Source: Lytechinus pictus
Taxonomy: Eukaryota; Echinodermata; Echinoidea; Temnopleuroida; Toxopneustidae
Length of the DNA: 64,000 nt
Reading direction: 5' to 3'
Assembly (NCBI RefSeq): GCF_037042905.1
Contig: NC_087256.1
Location: 27,665,501-27,729,500 of the forward strand
The first letter of the stretch is position 1. The number at the start of each line of letters is the position of its first letter. Made by a program: the position numbers and the translations under genes. Positions 11,280-23,375 of the stretch are shown one piece after another. The notes beneath the pieces are model-generated. The model worked only from the letters and a program-made list of their open reading frames with translations. It ran no database searches and was not told the DNA's origin.

Positions 11280-11570
11280 TAAGTCGTGCGAAGTGCAAGG
11301 ATGCAGTCTGAGCTGAGTTAGTCGTCGTGCCAGTGCTACCGGTACCGGTACTGCTAGTGGCGCAGTGGGGGTGTAGCGGCGGGGGCGCGGCCGGTGAATC
11401 CGGTGACTGGCAGATACTACCTCGAGCGACGTTCGTGCAGGCTCCACTCCATTCACTACCGCTATACACTACGCTCCACCTGCCCGAACATCGTCATTGT
11501 CGGGACGGTCAACCAGTTCGGATATAACTGAGTGACAAAGGTGGGATAAAATGGTGGTTTATCATGTTTA
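11280..11570. other. GC-rich, CpG-containing island-like segment
   Basis: An abrupt rise in G+C and CpG in an AT-rich setting, with a GGTACCGGTACC-like palindrome near 11340 and many CG dinucleotides. It could be a promoter or first-exon region, but no coding exon with splice sites could be supported on either strand. The overlapping 60-70 residue frames look like composition artefacts. Confidence 0.3.
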
Positions 11571-11650
11571 TTGTAAAATTCTAAAAATTATAGAAAAAAA
11601 TATAACGTCTTTTTAACGAGAATGAAAAGTAGCTTTATTTCTAGACCAAA

Positions 11651-11732
11651 AGCTTCGGTCTCTGTTATGTTGGTTGTTCAGCTGAACTCCGTTGGCTTCA
11701 CTCACCAAATACAGAGACCGAAGTTCTAGCGC
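11651..11732. repeat. Short inverted repeat
   Basis: CTTCGGTCTCTG at 11653 and CAGAGACCGAAG at 11710 are perfect 12-bp inverted arms around a loop of about 45 bp. It may be the end of a small element. Confidence 0.4.
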
Positions 11733-11739
11733 GATCTGG

Positions 11740-12945
11740 ACAGGGGACTCAATGGCCATATGTTTATGTACTTAAGATCGGATAAAACGGGGAAGTGAAT
11801 TTGCGCGACAGCCGAGGTAAGTCACTGTTTTTGTTCCTTTTAACTTGATTTTTCTCAGTTTTTTGGCAATTAATGCCAAGATAGGCACGCTCACGGAAAT
11901 TTTCAACTCCAATGAAATTTCATAAAACTTACCTCAAAAGAAAGATTAGATGTTCAATAAAACATTTCCTAACTTGGTTTGTTGAAAAACTCGGAAAAAC
12001 ATGGAAATCAGATTTTTTACTAAAAATGCTGCGTCTATTGCCTTTCGTCGGCTCGGCGAGAGTCGCATCCAGCTAGCGCGCACGTGACCCACCTTACCAA
12101 CGCTGGGCGGGTCCGAGCGGGTAGCGTATGCGTGGGGCCATGGCATGGTTACGGCGCGATGGAGCGCTAGGCCTGCAATCCTCATTGGAACAGCGTAGAC
12201 GCGTCGCGCACATTCACATGCATATTCATGAATAAATATTGTTTTTTCCCATGCATAATGAGGTAAACACAGCTGTTTTCTCTTGAAATGTGTGTTTGCT
12301 TGGAAATTGACAAGTTCTATTTTTAGTTGTTCAGAGGCGGATTAGGGAGGTGGGGGGGGGGGGGAAAGGGGACATATAGGATGTGCCCCTTAAACAATCT
12401 TTAATGAATATTTTTCTTTTTTTGATGGGGGGGGGGGCAATCATATGATTGGTTAAACATAGCTGGGGGTTTTTGTAATTGTTTTCTTGCCATTTTTTTT
12501 TTTGGGGGGGGAGGGGGTCAAGCTTAGTGCCTCCCAATTTCTCATGAAAGTTGAGGGTCCACTAATGGTTTAAGTTTGTGTTACCTTCTTGGGGAGGTAT
12601 TTTTTTTTTCTTTCTTTTCTTTATTCTAGCTATAACTCTCATTTTAAATTTATTTAAATCTAACCCCAATTTTCTTATCTTTTTTGTTGCCTTGAATCAG
12701 TTTTATGTTGGAGGATTTTTTTTAGTTCCAGGCAAGCCCTATTGTTCGCTGATCCAGATGGGCCTCAGAAAACAAGTGAGTGATAATTATTTATGGTAAT
12801 ATTACTTTAGAAATATCTTTCCTATAATAATAATTATATTAGGTCTACATTTATGATTTTGCCATACTTAATAGAATAAATAGAAAATTGTCTTACCTTG
12901 ACTTGGATGTGTAGGAATAATGCTCAGGGGAAAAAGGTTTTGATA
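11740..12945. other. Non-coding stretch with G-runs
   Basis: A GC-rich patch lies at 12040-12210. Poly-G runs at about 12350-12370, 12426-12437 and 12503-12517 could form quadruplexes. No gene was seen. Confidence 0.35.
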
Positions 12946-13050
12946 CTGGACCAGTTGTTGGTTCGGATTCTCACCTTGCTATCAGAGGGTCATTTGTTCC
13001 AATCCCATTGTGGCCTCGCGTCCTTTGGTTAGGCTTCAATCCACAGTGTC
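12945..13050 (+). repeat. Degenerate tRNA-derived SINE fragment
   Basis: The stretch 'gttggttcggattctcacc..gctatcagagggtcatttgttccaatccc' resembles a tRNA head (a decayed A box, then TGTTCCAATCC as a B box). It is followed by 'gcgtcctttggttaggctt', a motif seen in mirrored form in the SINE at 24.1-24.3 kb. It lies just beyond the stop codon of the minus-strand gene. Confidence 0.4.
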
Positions 13051-13051
13051 A

Positions 13052-16000
13052 TTATAGGATTTTAAGGTCATTACAAATTATGTCACAAATAATTTCGGAT
13101 TGGGTCATATAGAAGAACTCCTCTAATTCGTTGAACTCTATTTCATATTCCTTGCCATTATAGTTTTGAACGACACCATTCCACCACACTTCAACCCCTT
13201 GGTTGTCTTCCCATTTTTGGGTGAAATTCTTTCTCATGAGGGAGGTGGGGTGTTTGATCAACATCAGGATATTTTTCATTTTTTCATCACCTTGATTCCT
13301 GGTACACTCATTTTCTAGGATCTGATGTAGTTCTTCAACATTACATTTTGATAGGTAATGCTTGTTTGGGGATGGATTAATAAATTGCTGAAATTTGATT
13401 TGATTTGTAAGAAAAATTTTCTTGCTTGTCTTTGATGTCTTCTTGGAGAGAACTTTGTCAATTGATGAGGTGCCTTCCATTACACCTTCCTCCAATACAT
13501 GCTCTATCACTTCTTCAATTTTCTCTCTGTGTTTCTTCTCCTTTTCTGTCAGTGAAAGTCTGTTTGCTTCATTTTTCTCTTTTACTGCTTTTGATACATG
13601 CGATGAGAGAATTATATCATGTTTACGTACCTCCTTCCCTTTCTTCATTGCTGAAGTAATTGTTTTCTTTTTCTCTTCTGCAGATTTACCTTCCAACCAA
13701 TCCCTTGTGTCATTGGAGGAAAACATTACCTTGGCTTCCATCTTTCCTACTGAAATGTTTGGTGCTCTATGTAAGAGAGAGTCTGCCTTTGCAAACTGAC
13801 GTTCACCAGATATGTTTGTAGATGAACACGTAGCAGCAGCTTCACATAGATCCTGTCCTGGTTCCCAAAAGACTCCCCCTTGCAATTGGTCTTCTAGTTG
13901 TCTCTTGCACACAATGACACATTCGTGCATCATTTTCCCCAAGATAGGACATAGAGGAGCTTTTTTGTCATCATTCATGTCATCAATGAATGGTATAGCT
14001 GCACATTCTCCAAAGGCACATGTATTGGTAGAGAGCATCAGTTGTGGATCCATCTCCCAACTCGACATACAATTGACTGCTTCCTGGTATGCAGTGTTAA
14101 TTCCAAGAATGTTGTCTGCTGTACCTACCATCTTCATCCATGGCTCCGTAATCTTGAGTGAAATAAGAGCTAAACAACAAATACAAGCCTGAAGGTGGGG
14201 ATCTTGAAGATACTGGTACAAAGCTGATTGTAAATCATTTGTGGGCTTCTGAACTTTCTGAAAGTAATTCAAAATAAATGGCATCATTGCAACTAAGCAC
14301 TTGGCAGATTTAAATAAAATGTTAAATCGATTTCCTACCCATCTTGGGAATGTTGTCGCTGGACAACCAGCAGTCTTCAGAAAGGATGTCAGAGCAATAC
14401 CACATCCAGTTGCCTCATTATGGAATAAATCAGCTACCTTTCTGATGAGGCATGCGGTATTACTCTCCCCTCTCTTCTTGAAAAGTCTATGATATTTATC
14501 TTGGCTTTCACTCTCCTTTAATGCAGTATCGCATGCCTTACCAAGGGTGTCCAGAGGGTGCATCCCACATCTGAAGCTGTTGATATGAGATTCCCCTTTC
14601 AGGTCAGAAAGTTTCCTGTCTATTGCTGTATTTACACTCGCTCGATCCGTCATCGTATTTGCTATGCCGTCAAGCAGTAAAGGATTCACATCCGATAGAG
14701 ATTCATTGATAGCACTGATATATTCGTCGCTTGTTCCTCCAGCTTGCTGGCGTAATCCTACCAAGTACGTTTTCTCTTTAGAAGCTAGTTCGCATTCTAC
14801 TAGGTGACCAACTCGCGATTTTGTTGTCCCATCATACTTTAATGTTGTATTGCTTTTTGACACAAAATGCTCCTCAATCTGGTCCCGACAAATTGCCTTC
14901 ATCTCAGAAGCAAAGCGTCCTTGAGTTTGCCGAGACGGTAGCTCATTCGTGAAGGTCACATCACATAGAGTTTCTGCAACAACTCTAATTGCTTCACTTA
15001 CTTTGCCTTCTGCGACTCCTAGGTTCTGTAATTTATTTATAAAAGTGGGGAGGGATACAGTAATAATTTTGCATGCAATCTTTATCAGAATGATGTGACA
15101 TTTGCTCTTGTGGCAATTGATCCAATGACAGTTGGTTACGGTTAGGGTTTGACAGAAGTTTGTTTAAAACTATGTTAGGAAAATCAATGTGTAGTGTTAG
15201 ATTTGGGGTTAGCATATTTGGGCTTTGCCTTTTTTGCCAGAACAATTATAATGAGACTTTTTGTTATTAAAACAGTATTAAACTTTGTAAAAATTACTTA
15301 AACTTAAGAAATTTAGTACATGCTTATAGATTACTGAGTCAAACTTAAAATTATCTAAAATGGTTTAAATATAGGAAGAAATAACTTCATTGTGAACAAT
15401 AATGAGGAATGAAATCCTTGAAACCAGTTGAACTGTAGAAGACAGGAAGTTTTGGATAAATAATAAGCTATGCTGTTATCAACATACACATGCTCATCAT
15501 AACTTTTTTTGCCCAATTGTTATCAAGGTTTCAAAGATCCTATTCTTGAATTATTCTGTTTGCATTTGAGTGAACTTCAATCCCTTTTAACATCCTTGCT
15601 ATTAATGAAAATGTAAAAGCAATAATCGCTACATTTTTATAACAATTGAAGTAGGTAATTTTTATATCATAGACCAGGGCAACTTTGCATACAAGCTAAT
15701 ATAATGGTAATTTTGCCATCCCATGGTAATGCTAATCACCAACCAATCAAAATCAAAGATTCCAGACAAGTTACCCTGGAATGGCAAAGTTTACCATATT
15801 ACAATATTCTATGAAATTGGGTCTTTGTGATCAGTTTCCAGTACTGTATCACAGGAAACAATCATGTATCTGATCAATTACCTGTTTTACATATTAAAAA
15901 TGTCACAAGGGGAGTTTTGAAATTACTATTATGAACATTATATGACTTAATTCCTATCACTTTATTTTTTATAAATCAACTTGATTCAAAGCCAACCTGT

Positions 16001-16893
16001 AAATAGTAGGATGCTTCTCTTATCTGAGGGGTGTAGGACTGACCAATCTTGGTTTGGATTTGTTGAGGATGATGGGACTTGTTTTTTTCATCTTGAAGAT
16101 TTTCAACAGTTTCTTTGAGTTGTTCAATCTCCTGTTGCTTCTTGGCGACCTTGATTTTTTCTTGCTCTGTGTATTTCTTTTGAATTCTTTGACGTCTTCT
16201 CTTTTCTTCTTGCAATTGTGCTCGAAGTCTCGTAATTTCAATTGTCTTCCGTTTTTCTTCACTCTTTGTCATTTGGTAGTTTATCCTCCATTCCCTTTTA
16301 GATTGTTTAAGTCGCTTTATTGTTTCGGTAATCCGTTTTCTTCCACCTCTTACACTGCCAAATATAGATGTGAAAGACTGAACCTTTTCTTTATTCTTTT
16401 TCAGTTCCTTCTCAAGGTGCTTCACTTTCTTCTTGTAAGTCATTACTTCCCTCTCTGTTTTTTGTACTATGTCCTTGAATCTCTCAAGTTCTTTTCCTAA
16501 ATTTTCTACTTGATCATTGGAATAGACTTTTCTCTTTTTAGGACTAGCAGCATCGTGATCTTGGTCTACTTTAGCATTCTTTGGAGGTTGAACAATTTTT
16601 CCTGGGGGCTCGAAAGGTTCTTGCAGATAGTTGACCTTCACATCATTTTGGTCTTTAGTTTGTTTTGTTTTGTTTAGTTTCATGTACCTTCCATAGATCC
16701 TTGTTAACTTGGTCTGAAGGGCCTTTAAAGAACATTCAGAGTCATATTTGTTTTGAACTATTTCATGAAATTGTGACCATGTAATTCCCTCTCCTCTTGT
16801 GAGTTTTGGTAGTAGATCAATGAGTAATCCATTAGTAATCCTATCAGCTGGTAGCTGGAGCAGATGATCCACCTCTTCTGACATTTTGGCCAT
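13052..16893 (-). CDS. Two-exon transposase-like protein, family not recognised
   Basis: Coding exon 1 is 16893-15997 (299 codons) and exon 2 is 15025-13052 (657 codons plus stop). The donor follows CAG (gttggc) and the acceptor is ataaattacag, both phase 0, giving 956 residues with no break. Residues about 35-75 (W..F...V...Y....S..AL..K) look like a Myb/SANT- or trihelix-type DNA-binding unit. Residues 115-290 are a highly charged coiled coil with a KKRK patch. The middle has YDGTTKS (Asp364), MTDRA (Asp426), CGMHPLD (His455) and RWVGNRFN, an order that suggests an RNase H/DDE-like fold. The end (about 907-946, EVWWNGVV..Y.G..YEIEF) resembles a Tudor-type barrel. No zinc finger was seen. 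No TIRs were found by eye around it, so it may be a domesticated gene or an element with unrecognised ends. An acceptor-like ttgccttccag precedes the start codon by about 30 bp, so a non-coding first exon is likely. The function is inferred only. Confidence 0.7.
15026..15996 (-). other. Intron of the transposase-like gene
   Basis: A 971-bp GT-AG intron between the two coding exons. It contains the short inverted-repeat element at 15670-15805. Confidence 0.7.
15670..15805. repeat. Short palindromic MITE
   Basis: 'atggtaattttgccatccca', 'tggtaatgctaatcaccaacc' and 'atggcaaagtttaccat' form inverted arms. The same words occur in the element at 33532-33711, so this is a second, more decayed copy of that family. 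Confidence 0.5.
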
Positions 16894-16989
16894 GATCTTA
16901 TATTAAAGCCAAATAATAATATCTGGAAGGCAAAATAATGATGCAACCTTGCTGAAAAACCCTTTAAACAATTGAATAATAGTTATTAC

Positions 16990-18720
16990 AATTCCATAAT
17001 TCAGATTTTCGACCACAGTTCATATATGAAGAAAAATTCCTGAGAACGTAAGTGCCATTAAGATAAAAGTCATGACACCTCATGATAAAATACTGGAAGA
17101 AAAATTACTCCCCCCCTCCCCTTTCCCAGTGCAGTGCAGAAAAAAATATGTGCAATAATTGGTGCTGAAATTGTTAGGAGTACATGACACAGAAATCATT
17201 TTTTTCCAAGAATTTTGCGAGAACAAAACACGAAAAATAGAACGAAAAATTCAAACAAAACAGAACTCTAAATAATAAAAAAATAATAGATAAAAATCTT
17301 ATGTTTCTTTCTTGAATATTTAAATTTCTCAAGCTAGTCATATGCTAGCTGTAATCCAGCATAGAGATCTTGTCACGTGGCATTAGCCAGATATGGTCGT
17401 TCATGGCTTTATCCTTGGCCTGGACTGATGTTCACAATCGGCCTGGAAATTTTCTCGCCAGTCGCCAGACATGCGGATGATGAGTTGATAATGGACTCGA
17501 TTGAGCGTTTTCAGGAATAGATTACGAAACCTGAAGGAAACAAAAATAATAATAAAAGAAAATAAATCAAATCATAGTCAAAAAGATTTTCAATAAGGGC
17601 TTTGAAAATAAAAACACATGTGATTTTCAAAGAGAGATAAAGGAAAAAAAAATCATAATATAGAACGGAGCACCCCCCCCCCCTTTCACCAATTTATTTC
17701 TGAAAAAAAATGTAGCATTTTACAATTTATTAGTTTACAAATAGAAATACTGAGTGTGTAAAATAATCGATTTCCCCAAGTCTATAATAGATCAAATATT
17801 CATAAAAGGAAAAAAAAATAAAAAATCATACCATATTCCGATATCAATACATGATCTAAAAATAAAAAATAAACTGAAGACAGTGAAAACAAGTAAAAAC
17901 AAAAGTCTGAGAATAAGATGTAAATCCATCATGATTCATAATGAACAGGAAATAATAGGTTGTGTGCTTTGTTATGCATCTAGTTCATTGTAATATAATA
18001 CATTTTTAAAGTGAATAAAATGTTAAATTGGTCCATGACTAACAAATGAAGAAAATAATATTACCTACGTAATAAGTGAGTGCAAATGTGCACTCTGAAA
18101 GCGATACGCGGGACTGTGCAGGGCAGATGAAGCAGACGCCAAATCCCCCCCGCGAAATTCAAGAGCGCGAAGGCGCTAAATCGCGACAATTTTGCCTGCA
18201 ACAGGCCTGTGCATCAAGCTGAATCGCTTTCATCCGCTAAGTTCTTCCCACGTAATTTCGGTGTTAAATTAAAGCTTAGAATTTCATCTTCATCATGAAT
18301 CATGATGCATCAGTGTGCAAGTAATATAATTATTCATAAAAGTCAAGATTTCTACAAAATCAGGCAAATTTGGTACTTACAAGTGATTTTCCAGGCCTCT
18401 CGATCGTCGTTCGTTGGTTCGCTGGAAGTGCGGATGAGTCAGATGGTAAGTCCATACGTCACACAGCCATATGGTGTCTAAATCATTTTTCTGGCATTCG
18501 ATATATACATGTATGAGTGGATTGAAGAACGACATGCCATGGCTCTAGAGCTCAATTTCGCTTCGTCACGCTGCCGCCGCCGGTCGCAATTTTTGTACAG
18601 CGAACGGAGCTCGCGAAAAAGCGCCCTCTTGTGATGCGTGAGCGTGCCTAGCCAAGAGGGAATATTAATTTGCATTTTGGTCGCGTTAATTTTCAAAATT
18701 TTTATTCATTAAAGACAAAA
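16990..18720. other. Upstream region of the minus-strand gene
   Basis: No coding exon was found. On the minus strand there is an acceptor-like tttccttcag near 17534 and a donor-like cttgtaagta near 18375. Together with the GC-richer DNA at 18080-18250 and 18390-18660, these suggest non-coding first exons and a promoter for the transposase-like gene. This is weak. The rest is AT-rich with poly-C at about 17675. Confidence 0.3.
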
Positions 18721-18784
18721 ATTGAAGAGCCCCGACGGGGGGATTTTGCATTGCAAGTCCCCTAATGGTGGCTGCACGCTAGCG

Positions 18785-18842
18785 AGCCGTCTGTGTACGA
18801 GGAGAAAAAAAAAAGTTAAAAAACTCCTCGAAACAGACGGCT
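18785..18842. repeat. Stem-loop, 19-bp arms
   Basis: AGCCGTCTGTGTACGAGGAG and CTCCTCGAAACAGACGGCT can pair with one bulge or mismatch around a 19-base A-rich loop. No terminator role is implied in a nuclear genome. It may be a fold-back remnant. Confidence 0.6.
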
Positions 18843-18914
18843 GCCAGCTGTCTACTTTATTTCTTACTCTTCACCCTTATTTCACTCCGTGTCCATCCTC
18901 CGGTCACTCACACT

Positions 18915-19770
18915 AATACGAGGTTCGTATATATATACGAACCTCGTACACCGGACCGTGTTTGACCGTAGATTTCGAAGTAGTCGGCAAACATTGCTTC
19001 ATTGCTGAAGTAATATTTGCCGAAACTCCTTCTCGCTACGCACCGGGGCTCTTTCCGGTAAGTAGCAAACAAAATTATACATATGATATTATACTAATTT
19101 CATTTAAAAAGAGCAAATTTCGCTTACCTCGGCCTAGCAAGTGACTTCGTTTGTCTCTTCTACGGAAATACAAGGAAGCCCGTTGGTGGCGCTAATAAAT
19201 TTCACAACCTTGATTCAGCTCCTCGGTAATTTTATAACTGTGTCTAAATTCTTTGAATGCGCAATTCTTATGATTAATTTACTAATTATGGGCACCAATA
19301 AATAAAATACCTTCAAAAACATAATTCAAGATTACTATTTGCGATGATAACACTTTTGTTGCAATTAATTTAAAACGATGACTAATATAATTTTTTTTTT
19401 TAAATACACATGCCTGGAACGAAACCAGCTGCAGTACAAGCAGTATATTAACGTCACGGTATACCAAAGTGTGAGTGCCAAAGTCTATACAATGAAGATT
19501 GGACACTTCACGGACTTCGCGTAATGCCTTGCGTCGATTTGCGTGTAAAATAGTGTAGGTTCCTAATCTTTCCCTTGTCGTATCTTTGATATGAATATAA
19601 ATCGCGCGCCCTCTTTAGGCGAAAATTGATATCTACGCTGACCAAATTTTATCTCCGTGAAATCTTCACTAAAGATCAAGAAAATATACATATTTTAAAA
19701 AAGAAACTTCAAGGAGAAGTCACGGAAGGGTCTAAATGATTCGGTAAGTGTCATAGCAGAATGTAAAATA
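18915..19770. repeat. Dispersed repeat 'U', copy B (uninterrupted)
   Basis: It starts with the palindrome CGAGGTTCGTAT..ATACGAACCTCG (18918-18945) and runs to about 19770. It matches copy A (1255-2265 plus 6483-6850) over its length, without the insertions found there. It is non-coding. No TIR or TSD could be fixed, and the class is unknown. Confidence 0.6.
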
Positions 19771-20298
19771 CCAGATTACTGGTGATATTTTATGTGGGCA
19801 AAAGCCCACTATCTTTTTGACTTGTCGTGTGTGTCGCGTGCATATGACTGATATACTCCTTCGCACGCGAGATGATATGAACCCATGGGTGTCCTCCGGT
19901 TGTCCTCAAAATTGGTGATTTTGGGCCAGTATCTAATTGATTCCTCACAGTCACACGTAATTATTCACGGCTGATTTCAAAACATCGCATGCGAGGGTCG
20001 CTGGTCAAACAGCATGAATATTTATATTAATATATTGGATGGCTCAGAAAATACCAGAAATATTCAGAGTTTCAGAAAATATTCCACTGATTCGTAGAAT
20101 ATTTTAATCTTATAAGTTATAACTCAAATAAGCTGCAAATGGATATTATTTTGCATATTTCAGGGTAAAACTAAAATTTCGGATACCCGTCCGCTGTCCG
20201 GTTTTCAGTGTCGGGTATCCAAATATTGAAATATCCGTTTCAAGTCGGGCCTAATTTAGTAATTATAAATAATTATTATAATTACAATAAAATAAAAA

Positions 20299-21020
20299 AT
20301 ACGCATTAGGCATACATGTAGGAAGATGTAAAAATAAATAAAATCACCACGATTTATGTGATTTTTATCTTAAAAGACGGATTTCCTATCTTTGTTTTGG
20401 TCAGTCTCTTATGTATGTATGGGAAGAGTGTCAAGACTCCATGAATGATGAAGAAATATATGTCAAAATATTTAAAAAAACATCATGGAGTCCTCAAGAC
20501 TAGGCAGATACTATCAGTCCTAGCAGGGTTAATAAAAAACATTTAAAAAACAAATAAAACGTTCTTTATTGTTTTAAATCATTTTTAAACGTTTCTTTTC
20601 CAATGAATGATGCAATTTTTAGGGACAGTCATTTTCCATTTTAAAAAATTGCCTTTTCCGTTTCAGAAAATCTTGAATTCCGTTTCAGCAGGTCAGAAAA
20701 CGGAAATTCCGTTTCCCCATAGACTTTGTGTACATGAAAAGTGACAATTCCGTTTACTCATTCAGTAGCATATCACAACACTCGCGCTGGTCAAAATTTG
20801 TATCTGTGCCACTGTACTAGCCCTTGAGGACTCCATGATGATATTTTTTAATATTTTGACATATACTAGTACTTCTTCATCATGGAGCCTTGAACCGCCT
20901 CCCATATATGTATAAGAGACACATCAAAACAAAGATGGATTTCCCTAGGAAATCCATCTTTGTAGATAGAAATCACGTAAATGTTTGTGATTTTATTTGT
21001 TTTTACACCTTAATGCGTAT
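20299..21020. mobile_element. Long-armed fold-back element
   Basis: The left arm 20299-20500 and right arm about 20826-21020 are inverted copies of about 200 bp. Shared words include atacgcatta, gatggatttcct, tttgttttg, agtctcttat, atgtcaaaatatt and catcatggagtcctcaag. It has a central spacer of about 325 bp and no ORF. Confidence 0.7.
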
Positions 21021-21120
21021 GAAGGTTAAAAAACTTGGTTGATAAAAAGGTGAAAAAATGAAGGTTTCTTACCAGACCAATCTCGTGTAGATCCCTCGAT
21101 CCGTTTGTCAGCAAAGCAAA

Positions 21121-22278
21121 TACCGTATTTTCCGGTATATAAATTGCACCGTTTTCCCCGCTTTGTAATCTTGAAAAGTTGGGTGCGGTTTATCCAGAGA
21201 AACAGCAAAGTTTCATCAATTAACTGACTGAATTTCTTCATAATTCAGGGTATTCGTGTGTGTGTGTGTGTATTTGAGTTTTGTCAGACGTGTATCAATC
21301 AGATGATTATTTAAGTCTGGGACCGACCTTTAACGTCACCTTCCGAAAGACGTGACCAGGGCTCGAACCTCTGCATCAATTTGTAACTTCCCCACAGCTT
21401 GGATTACAGGCGCACGCCACAACGCCGAGAAATATATAGAATATTTAATGTATAATTATTTGTTGGTTACTAAACACTAGATTTTGCGAAGTTTTGTTTG
21501 AAAAATCTTCTTCGTAAAGGTTGTTTTATATTGTTTATTTAATTACTATTAATTTAATAATGTTTTCCTAAAAAAACCTGGTTTTGTGATGAAAACGTTT
21601 TTCAGCTAAAAATGCATGGAAAATGCTCTACAATAGGCATGTAATCGTAATCGATCATAATCGTAATCGGCTATAAAAAATGCAATGAATAATGTCCTTT
21701 ATTCTTTATTTTTCTCCTTTTTCTCTCAATATAAAAATAAACTTTCTTTTTTTATACCATAATTTTGATATTAAAATATGCCATTTTATGGTCTCCTTTT
21801 CCTTAAAAAAAACCCTGGTTGTATTGTAATGAAAACTTGTTTTTTTTTTTACACCTAAAAATGCATGGAAAATGCTCTACCATATGCATGTATTCGTAAT
21901 TGGTTATATAACAGGCAATAAATAATGTCCTTTATTCTTCATTTATTTTCCTTCGTTTCTCTCAACATTTTTTTTATTTTTACTTTTTCCCTTTTTAGAC
22001 TATAAGTTTGATATACAATACTGCCATTTCATGGTCTTTTTTCTTTATTCTACAAAGAAATAATTTATATTATTTGAAAAATAAAGTTAAAGAATGAAGA
22101 AACCATTTTTTTAAATACAAAAATTAGTAATATATCTTTTGATCTTTCAATGATATTTTAGTGAAATTGCTTAACTTAAAATGTTATGAACATCGGTCTG
22201 CTAAATTTTTTTTTTAGCCTCCCGATTTTGGGGTGCAGTTAATACATGGCCGCGGTTTATTCACCGAAAAATATGGTA
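21121..22278. mobile_element. TIR element with internal tandem repeat
   Basis: The ends TACCGTATTTTCCGGTATAT and (reverse complement of the right end) TACCATATTTTTCGGTGAAT are imperfect TIRs. Inside, a unit of about 245 bp (from 'cctggttttgtgatgaaaac' through 'aaaatgcatggaaaatgctc' to 'aatgtcctttattctt') is present twice at 21570-22045. It is non-autonomous. Confidence 0.6.
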
Positions 22279-22279
22279 C

Positions 22280-23165
22280 ATTAGGCTTGACCCATGAATC
22301 GCTTCGTTAACTTATGACGTAGCTTCGATAAGCGATGTTACAAAATGCGGTTTTGAAGAACAATTTATAGATAAAAATAATTATTCAACAATTAATGAAA
22401 TTTGAAAATTGATTATAAATAATTATTATTATAATATAATTATTTATGATCAATAGATCACAATTAGTAGTTTAGCGCTCATGTTTGTGAAAATTAGTTT
22501 TCGCCATTCATATTGTACATAAGAGAGTATACAGAGGTCTATGGTGGCCTTTTTGAATATCAAGAAAATACGTATTTTGTCAAAAATAATTTTTTTCAGA
22601 GAGTATTTCACTCCTTCACACAATTACATGTGTTTTATAGCCAATATGTGGGGGCAATTTTATAATTAACATGGGTAATTTGCATATTATGGTGGCCATA
22701 TTTGATTTTGCCACTTTGCAGAAAATGCTCAAGGTTACACGAGTGGCATCATTCAGATTGTAATCGGCATCCTTGAATTGACAAAAAACCATAAAAAAAT
22801 ATTTATATGAAAAAACAAGGTCATGCCTCTTCTAGCCTGGACCAAAAAGACATGAACAGTTTGTGATTGATCATTGAGCTTTTTTTTTTTGACGATTGAT
22901 TATACACACTATTCTATGTAATCAATCTTAGAAGCCAGTCCCGTCATCAATCGCAAAGCTTTGTTACGACACCCAGGCCCCCAACTCCAACTTCCACATG
23001 TACTTGTAGCTTGGACTACATGTAAACCTTGGAAGAAAAAAAATAGAAAAGGGAACTTAGGATGATTTAATCAATGACTCCAAAATTGAATGTGAATGTT
23101 GAGTTGGATACCACCAGAATATTTCCTTATCTCCTCTTCATCCTCCCCCTCCTCTTCCTTCTCTT
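22280..23165. other. AT-rich non-coding stretch
   Basis: I see no exon, RNA gene or clear element boundary. A small palindrome-rich AT stretch lies at 22375-22460. Confidence 0.35.
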
Positions 23166-23375
23166 CCTTCCTTTGCCACCCTTTGCTTGCTGGTGGGTAA
23201 TTTATCTTTTCCACAATACAGTATGGTATTGTCTGTTTCATATGCCTTGTACTGTATTCTCGTGATTGTTCTATGTATATATGTATTATTCAGGGCCTTG
23301 ATTGAAAACAGTGTGTCGATCACTGAACAGGCTACCCTGGGTAAAGAAGGCAAATAAAATAAATAAATAAATAGA
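23166..23375 (+). repeat. LINE 3' tail with (AAATA)n end
   Basis: The stretch 'tcgatcactgaacaggctac', 'cctgggtaaagaaggcaaat' and then an AAATA/AAATAAAT tail looks like the 3' UTR and tail of a CR1/L2-type LINE. It lacks any ORF, so it is 5'-truncated. Confidence 0.5.

Noticed and set aside
11251-11527. Overlapping frames of 64-72 residues in the GC-rich segment
   Set aside because: Frames are open on both strands because of composition; no start or splice context favours one.
13422-16500. Plus-strand frames opposite the transposase-like gene (125, 126, 148 residues)
   Set aside because: Antisense shadows of the well-supported minus-strand exons.
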